Assembly (NCBI RefSeq): GCF_024168485.1
Contig: NZ_JALJVY010000006.1
Location: 216,220 to 280,219, forward strand
Reading direction: 5' to 3'
DNA length: 64,000 bases
DNA from: Sphingobium sp. OAS761
GTDB taxonomy: Bacteria > Pseudomonadota > Alphaproteobacteria > Sphingomonadales > Sphingomonadaceae
In this document: positions 8,139 through 17,104 of the stretch, one piece after another
How the letters are laid out: each line of letters opens with the position of its first letter
Numbering within the stretch: position 1 is the stretch's first letter
The notes under the pieces: generated by a model
The model's input: the letters and a program-made list of their open reading frames with translations, nothing else
Databases searched by the model: none
What the model was told of the DNA's origin: nothing
Position numbers and translations under genes: made by a program

Positions 8139-8774
8139 ATGGGCGATAACGGGGGCAAGGCCGGCGCAAGCAAGGGCCAGAGGACGGCGGAGCGACTGCT
8201 GGACGCGGCAGAACTGCTGTTCGCCCACAAAGGTTATGAAGCGACGAGCCTGCGCGACATCGCGGCAGCGGTCGATATTCGCCAGCCGGGGCTGTACAAG
8301 CATTTCGAAAGCAAGGATGCCCTCTACCGGCAAGTGTTGCAGCGCGCACTGCAACCTTTGGTGGAGGAAATGGAAGCGACGATTCAGCGCCCGGCCAGCG
8401 AGGCGTCGTTCCGCACGCTTACCGACCGGCTGGTCGACGTTCTGACCCGTCATTCCCACGTGTCGTTGCTGCTGATCCGGTCGCTTTTGTCCTCGCCATC
8501 GGCACGCGACGAAATCGGGCTCGAGTGGGTCAACAGGCTTGCCGACTATGGGCGCGGCATCGCCCGCGCGGCCGAAATGGATCCGGATGCGCGCGACCTC
8601 GCCTTGCAGATCGTCGCCATCTTCAATCTGATGTTCGGCTATTTCTGGGCGGCACCCATGATAGCGAGTTTAAGCGGCGACGATCCTCTTTCGCGCGACA
8701 TGATCGATCGGCACAAGGCGCTGCTGGCGCGGTTCGTTTCCGCGCTCGACATGACCAGCCTGCCCGCTCTCTGA
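8139..8774 (+). CDS. TetR-family transcriptional regulator
   Basis: A 211-residue TetR protein. Its helix-turn-helix spans about residues 16-62 and ends in QPGLYKHFESKDALYRQVL, very close to the TetR consensus. The C-terminal ligand domain is all-helical in appearance and otherwise unassigned. It is transcribed divergently from the oxygenase-like gene 6924-8006, with an inverted repeat in the 132-base gap, and ends six bases before the convergent SDR gene. Control of the oxygenase-like/TIM-barrel unit is the simplest inference. Confidence 0.88.
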   Translation: MGDNGGKAGASKGQRTAERLLDAAELLFAHKGYEATSLRDIAAAVDIRQPGLYKHFESKDALYRQVLQRALQPLVEEMEATIQRPASEASFRTLTDRLVDVLTRHSHVSLLLIRSLLSSPSARDEIGLEWVNRLADYGRGIARAAEMDPDARDLALQIVAIFNLMFGYFWAAPMIASLSGDDPLSRDMIDRHKALLARFVSALDMTSLPAL

Positions 8775-8779
8775 ACGTG

Positions 8780-9532
8780 TCAGGCGTGGACGCCGCCGTC
8801 CACCCGTACGATGGCCCCGTTCATATGCGCACCATCCTCGCTCGCCAGCATCGCGATGACCCCGGCGATCCGGTCGGGCGGCGCGAATCCGTTGATCGGG
8901 CTCAGATGGTTGTAGAGTTCCCAATCGGCGCCTTCGACCATCCCGGTCTGCACGCTTTTCGCCAGCGGCGTTTCGATACCGCCGGGCGCCACGGCATTCA
9001 CGCGAACGCCGCGCTTGAGATATTCCCAGGCCAGACTCTGCGTGAAGGCCGCCACGGCTCCCTTGCTCGCAGCATAGCCGGTCAGGAAGGGATGCCCGAA
9101 ATGGCTGGACGTCGATGCCGCGTTGACGATGTTGCCGCGCGCCTGTTCCAGATAAGGCAATGCCGCCCGGCACATCAGGAAGGTGCTGCCAAGATTGACG
9201 GTGACGCAACGCATGAAATCGTCCAGGCTCATGTCCGCCGCATGACCCGAACGAATGATGCCGGCCATGTTCACCAAAACGTCGATCCCGCCCGCTTCGG
9301 CCGCCCAGTCCTTTACGATCGCACCGACGGCATCCTCGTCCGAGGCCGACCCGGTCCGGACGCGGATAGCGGGGCATTCATCGGCCAGAGCCGCAAGTGC
9401 GTCTCCGTTCAGATCGAACGCCAGTACTTGCCCTCCTTCTGCGGCCAGCCGCAAGGCGGTGGCGCGCCCGATGCCCGATGCACCGCCGGTGACAATGATC
9501 GATTTGCCGGCGAAACGGCGTCCCGGTTCCAT
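8780..9532 (-). CDS. Short-chain dehydrogenase/reductase (SDR)
   Basis: A 250-residue classical SDR, an NAD(P)-dependent alcohol/ketone oxidoreductase. The Rossmann motif TGGASGIG is near residues 15-22, the D ending strand two (FDLN) favours NAD, and the catalytic set is S (NAASTSS) with YAASK. The usual NNAG is NMAG here. It is last in a three-gene minus-strand operon behind another SDR (11-base gap) and the Rieske oxygenase, so it likely oxidises or reduces a hydroxyl made by or near that oxygenase. The start at 9532 follows AAGGA. Confidence 0.88.
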   Translation of the reverse strand: MEPGRRFAGKSIIVTGGASGIGRATALRLAAEGGQVLAFDLNGDALAALADECPAIRVRTGSASDEDAVGAIVKDWAAEAGGIDVLVNMAGIIRSGHAADMSLDDFMRCVTVNLGSTFLMCRAALPYLEQARGNIVNAASTSSHFGHPFLTGYAASKGAVAAFTQSLAWEYLKRGVRVNAVAPGGIETPLAKSVQTGMVEGADWELYNHLSPINGFAPPDRIAGVIAMLASEDGAHMNGAIVRVDGGVHA

Positions 9533-9543
9533 GCGTTCGTCCT

Positions 9544-10410
9544 TCAGGAGATGATGGCGGGATGCGCGATACGCGGCTCGCCCAGCTTGCCGCGATAGGA
9601 AGGCGGCTGCCGTCCGTCATCATCCGTAAAGCCGTATTTTACGGCGACTTCGGCCGTGATGAAGGTCTGACCGTTCAATTCGTCGCGCGCCGGATCATCA
9701 TGCATGGCAAGGATGGCACGGCCGTTGAACTCCGGCGTTTCGGCATTTTCCAGGATCTTGGCATAGGTTTCCGGATGCTCCTTGGCGGTACGGGCGCTGC
9801 GTTCCGTCTTGAGCGGCCCCATCCACAGCGACACCGCCACCACCCCGGTCCCCCGGAAATCCACGCCCATGTCCGCCGCGAACTTGTCGACGCCGGCCTT
9901 TTGCGCGCCATAGGCAGGGCCATGCATGTAGCAATGCGCGCCAAAAGAGGATGTGAAGGCGATCAGGCCGGTTCCCGCAGGCACCATCAGGCGCGCGCCG
10001 TGCCAGCTCGCAACATAATGCGAGCGCAATCCAACGTCGAGAATATCGACCAGACCCAAGGATTTTTCCCAAAACGGGCCTGGCTTTACAAGATCGTCAT
10101 GCAAGGCGGTGACGTTGTTGACCAGGATATCCAGGCGCCCGCCGCATTCGTCGGCGACCCGCTCGAACAGCGCCGCGACCTGCGCATCATCCGCATGGTC
10201 GCACTGAACCGCCACGCCTTCCCCGCCGGCCGCCGTCACCTGCGCGGCTGTCGCGCCAATGGTGCCCGGCAGATCCGCTTCACCGTCGCGCACCGTACGA
10301 CCCGTCACATATACGCGGTAGCCTTGGGCGCCGAAGGCGGCGGCGATTCCGCGGCCCGCGCCCCGGCTTGCGCCGGTGACCACTGCCACCGGGCGTTCAC
10401 TCCTCCCCAT
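9544..10410 (-). CDS. SDR, DHRS1-like
   Basis: A 288-residue SDR with TGASRGAGRG near residues 12-21, an NNVT in place of NNAG, and the catalytic YGAQK. The strand-two end (VTGRT) suggests NADP. The extended loop after the first NNV block and the 288-residue length recall the DHRS1-like SDRs rather than the 250-residue FabG type. It is the middle gene of the Rieske operon: 21 bases after the oxygenase stop and 11 before the next SDR. The start at 10410 follows AAGGAGAG. Substrate unknown. Confidence 0.85.
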   Translation of the reverse strand: MGRSERPVAVVTGASRGAGRGIAAAFGAQGYRVYVTGRTVRDGEADLPGTIGATAAQVTAAGGEGVAVQCDHADDAQVAALFERVADECGGRLDILVNNVTALHDDLVKPGPFWEKSLGLVDILDVGLRSHYVASWHGARLMVPAGTGLIAFTSSFGAHCYMHGPAYGAQKAGVDKFAADMGVDFRGTGVVAVSLWMGPLKTERSARTAKEHPETYAKILENAETPEFNGRAILAMHDDPARDELNGQTFITAEVAVKYGFTDDDGRQPPSYRGKLGEPRIAHPAIIS

Positions 10411-10431
10411 ATATTCTCTCCTTATGTATGG

Positions 10432-11511
10432 TCAGGCAGCAGCGCTGGAAGACCGCTTGTCCATCGTGACATGCAGGCCGTTAGTGCGCTTGTGCGAATC
10501 CGGAGCCTTTTCGCGCGGATTGTAGAATTGCTTGTACCACAGGCGGACCTTCCCATAGGGCCCGTCATTGGGCACCACCAGCGGATTGAGGCAGGCACGC
10601 TTGTTCTGCCAGATTTCGACGTCCTGCGCGAAAGCCAGGCGGCTGCCTTCCTGATATTCAAGAGCAGCGGCACGCATATCATCCGTTACCGGCGCTGAAC
10701 CGTCGTTCACTTGCACCATCAGCCCGTGCCACACCCGGATCTTGCCATCCTCGATCGGCGTGTGGGTGATCATGATGAAGCTGTCGAACGTGCCCTGCAT
10801 TTCCGACTGGAGGATCGAAGGTCCCGTATACCAGGTATCCAGCGTCAGCACGTCCTCCGGATTGAGCGTGAGCGTGCGATGGCCGGCGGCATAATATTGA
10901 TGGACGATATGGTCCTTGAACTCATTGGCGAAATACACAAAGTCCTTGGCACCGTGAATGGGCACGAAATGACCGAAATCGGCCATGTTGTCGACAACCT
11001 CGATCGGGTGGATGTCCAGATCGCCCATATAGTCGATCTTCCAGTTGACCCAGCCCGGCATATCGAAATGGCCGCCGAAATCGGGAAGATCGAAATTGGG
11101 TTCCTGCCCCTCGGGATCGTGCCACATCCATATCGTGCCCGCGCGTTCGATCACGGGAAATGTCTTCAGCCTGGCTGCCTTGGGCTTGAAATCGGAATAG
11201 GGTATGTCCTTGCAGGCGCCGTCAGGACCGAACTGCCAACCATGAAAGGGGCACCGGATCGATTCGCCCTCGATCTGCTCGCCATCGCGAACGATGTAGG
11301 AGGTCGTGTTCTTCGCGAGATGCGCCCCCATATGCGGGCAATAGGCTTCGACCACATAGGGCGCTCCGCTTTCCCCGCGGTACATCACCAAATCCTGGCC
11401 GAAGTAGCGCATAGCCTTGGGCGTCGAGGTCGCCTCCGCGCTTTCCCCCACCATGAACCAGCCACGGGGAAATTCGAATTCACCCAGACGATAGTCGGTC
11501 GATTTAGCCAT
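10432..11511 (-). CDS. Rieske non-haem iron oxygenase, KshA-like
   Basis: A 359-residue terminal oxygenase alpha subunit that would hydroxylate a ring carbon using O2 and electrons from a reductase. The Rieske cluster ligands are C58-x-H60 and C87-x-x-H90, with 26 residues between H60 and C87, longer than the roughly 16 common in KshA. The mononuclear iron site is D178-x2-H181-x4-H186 (DFGHFVPIH), and a distal Asp sits in AQDVEIW. The overall layout resembles 3-ketosteroid 9-alpha-hydroxylase oxygenase KshA. No ferredoxin or reductase gene is in the window. It is first in an operon with two SDRs and divergent from a ketosteroid-isomerase homologue, which strengthens the steroid link. Confidence 0.88.
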   Translation of the reverse strand: MAKSTDYRLGEFEFPRGWFMVGESAEATSTPKAMRYFGQDLVMYRGESGAPYVVEAYCPHMGAHLAKNTTSYIVRDGEQIEGESIRCPFHGWQFGPDGACKDIPYSDFKPKAARLKTFPVIERAGTIWMWHDPEGQEPNFDLPDFGGHFDMPGWVNWKIDYMGDLDIHPIEVVDNMADFGHFVPIHGAKDFVYFANEFKDHIVHQYYAAGHRTLTLNPEDVLTLDTWYTGPSILQSEMQGTFDSFIMITHTPIEDGKIRVWHGLMVQVNDGSAPVTDDMRAAALEYQEGSRLAFAQDVEIWQNKRACLNPLVVPNDGPYGKVRLWYKQFYNPREKAPDSHKRTNGLHVTMDKRSSSAAA

Positions 11512-11654
11512 ATTCCAATCCTCTCGCTTACCCACAGCATAGCAAATGGGGCGGCGGGGCACTACCCGCCGGCGCATAACCACGATCAAGTGTCGCACTA
11601 TTTACGCAAAGCAGGCCACACCGCGCAAGATTTTAGTTGAATGCGGGGCATTTG

Positions 11655-11677
11655 GCGTTGCATTTGATGCACAACGC
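11655..11677. promoter_or_regulatory. Near-perfect inverted repeat between Rieske and isomerase genes
   Basis: GCGTTGCAT pairs with ATGCACAACGC apart from one bulged C, across a three-base centre. It lies in the divergent gap between the oxygenase (start 11511) and the isomerase (start 11695), close enough to the latter to block its transcription. A LacI- or TetR-type operator is plausible; nothing identifies the protein. Confidence 0.45.
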
Positions 11678-11694
11678 GAAAATCGGGAGGCAAA

Positions 11695-12144
11695 GTGCGC
11701 GATCGACAGGCCGATGATGGCGACCCGAGCTACGCCACACCCGGAATCGCACCGGCAGAGCCCAGCCAAGCCGTGATGCGCGCGGCGCTGTCCGCATATG
11801 CCGACAGGATCAATCAAGGTGACCGCGACGGCATATTGGCCCTGTTCGCGCCTGGCGCGACGATCGAGGACCCGGTCGGAACGGCGCCCAAGCGCGGGCA
11901 GGAAATCGTCGACTGGTTCACTGACACCGTCGCATTTCGCACGCATATCGATCAGGTCGCCCCGATTCGCGGTTCGCACGCCAATGCCGCTGCGCTGATA
12001 TTCGACGTGACCTTTCATCCCCCAGAAGCGCCGCCGGTGCGTATCCGGTCCCTGGACGTCTGCACCTTCGATCAGGAAGGGTGTATAGTCAGCCTGAAAG
12101 CTTATTGGGGGCCTGATGACATGGTCGTGCTGGCGGACCCATGA
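11695..12144 (+). CDS. Ketosteroid delta-isomerase homologue (SnoaL/NTF2 fold)
   Basis: A 149-residue cone-shaped NTF2-fold protein. It matches bacterial ketosteroid isomerase block by block: a Y-A-D-R-I-N-Q-G-D segment, then ATIEDPVG, then RSLD. The three catalytic residues of the Comamonas/Pseudomonas enzyme (Tyr14, Asp38, Asp99) correspond to Y35, D59 and D121 here. The family moves a delta-5 double bond to delta-4 through a dienolate. I chose the GTG at 11695, which has a perfect GGGAGG five bases upstream; the extra 25 N-terminal residues are poorly conserved. It is divergent from the KshA-like oxygenase, consistent with steroid-nucleus catabolism. Confidence 0.85.
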   Translation: MRDRQADDGDPSYATPGIAPAEPSQAVMRAALSAYADRINQGDRDGILALFAPGATIEDPVGTAPKRGQEIVDWFTDTVAFRTHIDQVAPIRGSHANAAALIFDVTFHPPEAPPVRIRSLDVCTFDQEGCIVSLKAYWGPDDMVVLADP

Positions 12145-12164
12145 GCCGGGCCCGCCAGCATCGT

Positions 12165-12560
12165 TCAGGCGGACAATAATTCTACCACTTCAAGCAGATG
12201 TCCTTCGGGGTCCGTCACGAACGCCACTTTGACGCCATGTTCGACATGCGTTTTGATATCGGCGACGACCGCGCCGCCGGCCGCCTTCGTGCGATCGACG
12301 AACGCGGCGAGGTCCGGCGTGATGAAGCCCAGTATGGACTCCTCAACAGCCGGGGCTTCCCGGTCCAGAAACTTGAACAAAACGAGCGTAGGTCCGCCCT
12401 CGCCCGTGGCATTGAACAGAATCTCGTCGATCGCGCGATCACCAACGGCGCTCTGGACGCGTCCCATTTCAACAAGTCCGGCGACGTCTTTGTAGAATGT
12501 CGCCATCGCTTCGAGATCCTGCACGATCAATTTGGTGAAGCCGAAGTGCGCCTTTTGCAT
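12165..12560 (-). CDS. VOC-superfamily protein
   Basis: A 131-residue VOC module, paralogous to those at 1484-1888 and 57083-57475. It opens with HFGFTKLIVQDLEAMATFY and ends with DPEGHLLEVVELL, retaining the terminal metal-ligand glutamate. A central H-V-E-H-G-V-K-V block is shared with the 1484 protein. The function may be isomerase, hydratase or binding protein. It is convergent with the isomerase gene (20-base gap) and divergent from the TetR gene at 12788. Confidence 0.85.
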   Translation of the reverse strand: MQKAHFGFTKLIVQDLEAMATFYKDVAGLVEMGRVQSAVGDRAIDEILFNATGEGGPTLVLFKFLDREAPAVEESILGFITPDLAAFVDRTKAAGGAVVADIKTHVEHGVKVAFVTDPEGHLLEVVELLSA

Positions 12561-12787
12561 GATGACAATATCTCCGATTTAGTGGATTCGTTGTGCACCG
12601 CCTCAATGCCTGCGCAGTCTGCCCCCGGCAAGCAGGGCTCGAGTTGAGATCGCGCCTGCTGCTTCCGCGGCTTGTGGGAAAGGCCGACTGCCTTTACACC
12701 ATCGATTGCAATCCTGCCGCGCTTTGTCAGCCTCCCGGTGCTGCTTTCAGCCCCGAGAGATTTTTTTTGGGAGTATTTCGGTTACTC

Positions 12788-13438
12788 ATGGCCGCATCTC
12801 GTCTTTCAGCCGCGGGACGGCGTGCCTCCATCATCACCGCAGCGAAGGGCGTGTTCGCCCGGTATGGGCTCGAGGGCGCCCGTACCCAGCAGATTGCGCG
12901 CGCTGCCGGCGTTTCGGAAGCCCTGCTCTTCCGTCATTTCCCGACCAAGACGCATATTTATCGCGCGGTCTTGCGCGAAGTGATCTCGGATCAGAATGCC
13001 TCGTTCAGGGCCGCCGCGGCCGTGAAACCGAACACGCAGGGCCTTCTGGAGATGATCCGGGACCTTGTCTCGCACGCCATGCGAGGCGCGGAGGCAAGCA
13101 ACGCGACCGGCATGCGGATGGTGGTTGGCAGCCTGGCGGGCGACGGCAATTATGCCCGCCTAGTTTATCGCCGCGCGCTGCGCTTGTCTCTTCCACGCCT
13201 GGAACTGGCGCTAAAGGGTGCCCAAGAGGACGGCGGACTGACTGGCGAGGTTCTTTCACCGCCCGACATAGCAGCATTCCTTGAACATATCGGCACGATG
13301 ATGATGATGGCCCGCTGCCACGAGCGGACAGCGGTGCCCTATGATGACAGTGAAGATCGTGTGATGCGAGACGCCATGTTGTTCTGCGCACGTGGGTTGG
13401 GAATCGCGGAGGATCGTATCCTTGCATTTCTTGCGTAG
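12788..13438 (+). CDS. TetR-family transcriptional regulator
   Basis: A 216-residue TetR protein with its helix-turn-helix at about residues 10-57 (SEALLFRHFPTKTHIYRAVL). The ligand-binding domain contains a methionine-rich helix (TMMMMARCHE). The ATG at 12788 begins the conserved domain at the usual distance, though its ribosome site is weak. The frame stays open upstream, but those codons look non-coding. It is followed after 155 bases by an SDR gene in the same direction and is divergent from a VOC gene; either may be its target. Confidence 0.85.
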   Translation: MAASRLSAAGRRASIITAAKGVFARYGLEGARTQQIARAAGVSEALLFRHFPTKTHIYRAVLREVISDQNASFRAAAAVKPNTQGLLEMIRDLVSHAMRGAEASNATGMRMVVGSLAGDGNYARLVYRRALRLSLPRLELALKGAQEDGGLTGEVLSPPDIAAFLEHIGTMMMMARCHERTAVPYDDSEDRVMRDAMLFCARGLGIAEDRILAFLA

Positions 13439-13593
13439 CAGCTGGGCCACACCCAGTGTCAAAATGCGACGAACGGACCGAATCTAAGTGAATAGTCACA
13501 AATAGCTGTTGCCTTGGCATTGCCGTTTCCCTAAGTGACCGCAAAACATAACATAATTCCAGCGGCTTCGCGCAGTTTGGCAGGGAGAGCGAC

Positions 13594-14382
13594 ATGCTTC
13601 TGAACGGAAAAGTGGTCATCATCAGCGGCGTCGGTCCCGGCATGGGCCAGGCTCTGGCGCGGATTGCCGCATCCGAAGGAGCGTCGGTCATCCTGGCTGC
13701 CCGCAATCATAAATTTCTCGAGGAAGTGCGCGACGACATCGTGGCAAATGGCGGCAAGGCCGTCGCCATTCCCTGCGACATCGCCGATGAAGCCCAGTGC
13801 GGCGCGCTGGCCGAGAAGGCCGCGGCGGAATTCGGCGGACGGATCGATGGTCTGGTGAACAGCGCCTATTATCATGGCGACTGGTCGGTTATCGAAAATG
13901 CCGACCCTGCCGACATGGCTACCGCATTCGACGTCAATTGCCTCGGCACGTTGCGCTTGACCCGCGCCTGCATTCCTTATCTGCGGGATGGCGGCGCCGT
14001 GGTGAACGTGTCCACCATGGCGACGGTACGCCCCTTCGGCGGCGAGCATGGCATGGAAATGGGATATGCCGTAGCCAAAGGCGCGGTAAACACTCTCACC
14101 AAATATATGGCCGCCGATCTGGGCCGGTATGGCATTCGCGTGAATGCCTGCCGGATGGGCTGGATCCATGGCGCGCCGGTCGAAGGACATATTCAGGCAC
14201 AGGTCGATGCCGGGCTTGCGCGCGAGGATGTCCTGGCAGGCATCACCCGCGACATTCCGATCGGCAAGATACCGCCGGAAGATGATTGCGCACGTGCAGT
14301 GCTCATGATGATTTCCGATTTCACGCGCGTTGTCACGGGCGCTTCGCTCGATGTCAACGGCGGCCACTGGATGGCGCCCTGA
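13594..14382 (+). CDS. SDR with GVGPGMG cofactor motif
   Basis: A 262-residue SDR. The cofactor loop reads SGVGPGMG instead of TGxxxGIG, and the catalytic residues are S (VNVSTM) and YAVAK. It aligns without gaps over all 262 residues with the SDR at 33489-34277. They share NSAYYHG, FDVNCLG/YDVNCLG, YMAADLGR, IRVNACRMGWI and PPEDDCARAVLMM, so they are recent duplicates or co-transferred paralogues. NSAY replaces the usual NNAG. The 155-base upstream gap is long enough for its own promoter. Reaction: probably oxidation of a ring hydroxyl; unproven. Confidence 0.88.
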   Translation: MLLNGKVVIISGVGPGMGQALARIAASEGASVILAARNHKFLEEVRDDIVANGGKAVAIPCDIADEAQCGALAEKAAAEFGGRIDGLVNSAYYHGDWSVIENADPADMATAFDVNCLGTLRLTRACIPYLRDGGAVVNVSTMATVRPFGGEHGMEMGYAVAKGAVNTLTKYMAADLGRYGIRVNACRMGWIHGAPVEGHIQAQVDAGLAREDVLAGITRDIPIGKIPPEDDCARAVLMMISDFTRVVTGASLDVNGGHWMAP

Positions 14383-14432
14383 GCTCCATCCGGACCAAAA
14401 TCCAAAAATCTAGAAAAGACTGGGAGAGGATT

Positions 14433-14489
14433 ATGTGGTGCGGGCAGCGATGCCGCGCGCCTTTGATCCATGCACAGGAGAGAGTGTGA
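14433..14489 (+). CDS. Possible 18-residue leader peptide ahead of TonB receptor
   Basis: ATG at 14433 follows a strong GGGAGAGGA ribosome site and reads MWCGQRCRAPLIHAQERV before a TGA at 14487-14489. That stop overlaps the receptor ATG (14489) by one base as TGATG. Such overlap allows translational coupling, and a short peptide with a good ribosome site could serve as a regulatory leader. Equally, it may be a chance frame in an untranslated leader. There is no homologue I recognise. Confidence 0.35.
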   Translation: MWCGQRCRAPLIHAQERV

Positions 14490-17011
14490 TGTTATCCGAA
14501 ATCCGGCGCCGGCATGTTCGCCAGCTTTGCGCCGCCACCATGCTGGCAGGGCTGGCAGGGTTGTTGCCGCAAGCCGCCGTCGCGCAGGTCGAGGCGCCGC
14601 AGGAAGCTGGCGCGGCCAATAGCGGCATCGCCGACATCGTCGTGACCGCCAACCGTCGCGACGAACGCAACCAGGACGTGCCGATCGCGATCACTGCCCT
14701 GTCGGCCGATCGCCTGCAGCAGCAGGGCATTGCGAAGGAACAGGATCTTCAGGCCAGCGTGCCATCGCTCGTCGTCGGTCCCAACGGCCAGGGATCGCGC
14801 GATTCGCAGTCCTTCACGATTCGCGGCCAGGGTGCGACCTTCCAGGCCTCGCCGGGCGTCGTCGTCTATCTGAACGAAGTGCCGCTGCCCGCCGCCATCA
14901 CCCTGTCGCAACAGGGCGGTCCCGGCAACTTCGTCGACCTGGAAAATCTCCAGGTGCTTTCCGGCCCGCAGGGCACGCTGTTCGGCCGCAACACCACCGG
15001 CGGCGCGGTGCTGCTGGTGCCCAAGAAGCCGACCAATGAGTTCGGCGGTTGGATCCAGGGCCGCATCGGCAATTACGACCGCCGCGAGATCGAGGGCGCG
15101 GTCAACATCCCGGTGATCGAGGACAAGCTGCTGGTTCGCGTCGTGGGCGCCTATCACGACCGCGACGGCTACACCCGCGATGTCGTGTGGAACAAGGACC
15201 GCGACGACGAGCATTGGTATTCGGGCCGCATCGGCATCACCTTCAAGCCGACCGAGACCATCGACAACTACACGATGATCTACGGCGCGAAGTCGAGCAA
15301 TAACGGCGCCGGTTTCATCCATCGCGGCTTCAATATCGCGGGTCTGCGGGGCTATGGCCTGTGCGACAGCGCGTTCACCGGTCCCTGCTCCGCCTATCAG
15401 CAGATTTCCGATCAGGCAAACGCTCTGGGGCCGCGCCAGACCGCCCTTGGCACCGACGTGTTTTCGAAAACAAAGACATGGGGCATCACCAACACGACAG
15501 ATATCGAGCTGTCCGACACATTGACGCTGCGCAACATCGTCAGTTTCCAGAAGATGAAGCTGGATTACGCCTATGACAGCGACGGCACGATATTGCAGCA
15601 GCATGACGTTGACGGCAATCGCTATCCGGCGCCCGGCCAGGCGACGCTGCCCGACGGCACGCCTCTGACATATGCCAATGCCTATGACAGCGGCAGCCCG
15701 CGCGATGACCTGAAGCAGTTTACCGAAGAGCTCCAGTTCCAGGGCAAGACGCTGGACAATATGCTGACCTATACGGTTGGCGGCTTCTATTATGATCAGA
15801 AGCCCAATGGCATCCAGCAGGGCGGCGTGTTCCTGTTCTGCCCCGCCGCCTATACCGGTTCGTCGGCTGCCTGCTATTCGGGCCGCAGCACCTATGGCAC
15901 GAGCCAGGAATCGAAGGCGCTTTATGCCCAGGCTACGCTTGACTTCGGTGCGTTCGCACCGTCGCTTGAAGGACTGCGGCTGACCGGCGGCTACCGCCAT
16001 ACCTGGGACAAGATCACCGGCTTCTCCGCCGGCTACACGCCGCAGGCGGCTACCGGCGGAACGACCGCGAAGTGCAATTCGACCGGTCTGCTGGTTCCCA
16101 CGGCTACCGCCATCGACGATTGCCGGTACGAGGCCGAATTGAAGAGCAACGCCTCGACCTGGCTGATCGGGCTCGATTACAAGGTCACGCGCGACATATT
16201 GCTGTTCGCCAAGGTCAACCGCGGCTACAAGTCGGGCGGCTTCAACCAGCAGGCCGTGTTCGAGACGACCCGGACGTTCGATCCGGAAACCGTCACGTCC
16301 TACGAGGCGGGCTTCAAGTCGGACTTCCGCGTCGCCGACGTCCCGTTCCGGCTGAACACGACCGGCTACATTCTCGACTTCAAGAACAGCCAGCGGGCAG
16401 GCGCCGACTTCAATCCCGGCTCGGGCGCCGGCGGCGCGGTGGTGCGCAACGCGGACGCGCGGATCAAGGGCGTCGAAGTGGAAGCCTCGATGCAGCCGTT
16501 CAAGGGGCTCGAGATCGGCGGCAACTTCAGCTACACGGACGCGAAATATACAAATTATTCCTATGAGACGCCCACGCAGATGCAAGCATGTAACGGTACC
16601 GTTCAGCCCGGCGGTATCGTCGACCTGAGCTGCCTGCCCTATCAATATGTGTCGCCCTATATCTGGAGCATCCATGCCAATGCGACCATCCCGGTCGGCG
16701 ACGACATGGGCGACCTTAACTTCTTCGTGAACTATTCGCACACGTCACGCCAATATACGGACCAGGACTCGCTGGTCGGTACGCAGCCGGGTGCCTATCT
16801 GGAAGCGTTCGGCATTTTGAACATGTCGCTCGACTGGAAGAATATCGGCCGGAGCGGCGTCGACGCGGGCCTGTTCGTGACCAACGCCACGAACAAGCTG
16901 TACCGGATCAGCAACGCCAATGTTTATGGCGGCCTGCTCTATGACACGACGCTGTACGGCGAACCCCGCATGTACGGGCTCAAGCTGCGCTACCGCTTCG
17001 GCGGCGAATAA
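14489..17011 (+). CDS. TonB-dependent outer-membrane receptor
   Basis: An 840-residue receptor with a signal peptide ending near AAVAQ, a DIVVTANRR TonB-box-like segment, and a plug with LSGPQGTLFGRNTTGGAV. The barrel ends in LKLRYRFGGE. The ATG at 14489 follows AGGAGAG and may be coupled to the small frame before it. It is very similar to the receptor at 28278-30845 (same NGQGSRDS and ATFQASPGVVVYLNEVPLP blocks) and clearly related to 3167-5677. A hairpin follows at 17027-17053. The neighbouring epoxide-hydrolase-like gene suggests uptake feeding hydrolysis. Confidence 0.94.
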   Translation: MLSEIRRRHVRQLCAATMLAGLAGLLPQAAVAQVEAPQEAGAANSGIADIVVTANRRDERNQDVPIAITALSADRLQQQGIAKEQDLQASVPSLVVGPNGQGSRDSQSFTIRGQGATFQASPGVVVYLNEVPLPAAITLSQQGGPGNFVDLENLQVLSGPQGTLFGRNTTGGAVLLVPKKPTNEFGGWIQGRIGNYDRREIEGAVNIPVIEDKLLVRVVGAYHDRDGYTRDVVWNKDRDDEHWYSGRIGITFKPTETIDNYTMIYGAKSSNNGAGFIHRGFNIAGLRGYGLCDSAFTGPCSAYQQISDQANALGPRQTALGTDVFSKTKTWGITNTTDIELSDTLTLRNIVSFQKMKLDYAYDSDGTILQQHDVDGNRYPAPGQATLPDGTPLTYANAYDSGSPRDDLKQFTEELQFQGKTLDNMLTYTVGGFYYDQKPNGIQQGGVFLFCPAAYTGSSAACYSGRSTYGTSQESKALYAQATLDFGAFAPSLEGLRLTGGYRHTWDKITGFSAGYTPQAATGGTTAKCNSTGLLVPTATAIDDCRYEAELKSNASTWLIGLDYKVTRDILLFAKVNRGYKSGGFNQQAVFETTRTFDPETVTSYEAGFKSDFRVADVPFRLNTTGYILDFKNSQRAGADFNPGSGAGGAVVRNADARIKGVEVEASMQPFKGLEIGGNFSYTDAKYTNYSYETPTQMQACNGTVQPGGIVDLSCLPYQYVSPYIWSIHANATIPVGDDMGDLNFFVNYSHTSRQYTDQDSLVGTQPGAYLEAFGILNMSLDWKNIGRSGVDAGLFVTNATNKLYRISNANVYGGLLYDTTLYGEPRMYGLKLRYRFGGE

Positions 17012-17026
17012 GGCTTGAAAGAATCG

Positions 17027-17053
17027 GGGCCGGCGGCAGGATGTCGCCGGCCC
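17027..17053 (+). terminator. Stem-loop after TonB receptor gene
   Basis: GGGCCGGCG and CGCCGGCCC form a perfect 9-bp stem with a 9-base loop, 16 bases after the receptor stop. There is no T-run, so it may be a weak terminator or a 3'-stabilising hairpin that lowers downstream hydrolase expression relative to the receptor. Confidence 0.5.
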
Positions 17054-17104
17054 TATTCACAGGACAATGCCATCCGCGCGAACGCGGAGGCGCGGAGAGG
17101 ACGC

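Noticed and set aside
14492..16741. 749-codon minus-strand open frame inside the TonB receptor
   Set aside because: High-GC antisense frame of a well-supported receptor with signal peptide and plug motif; the antisense product has no recognisable domain.
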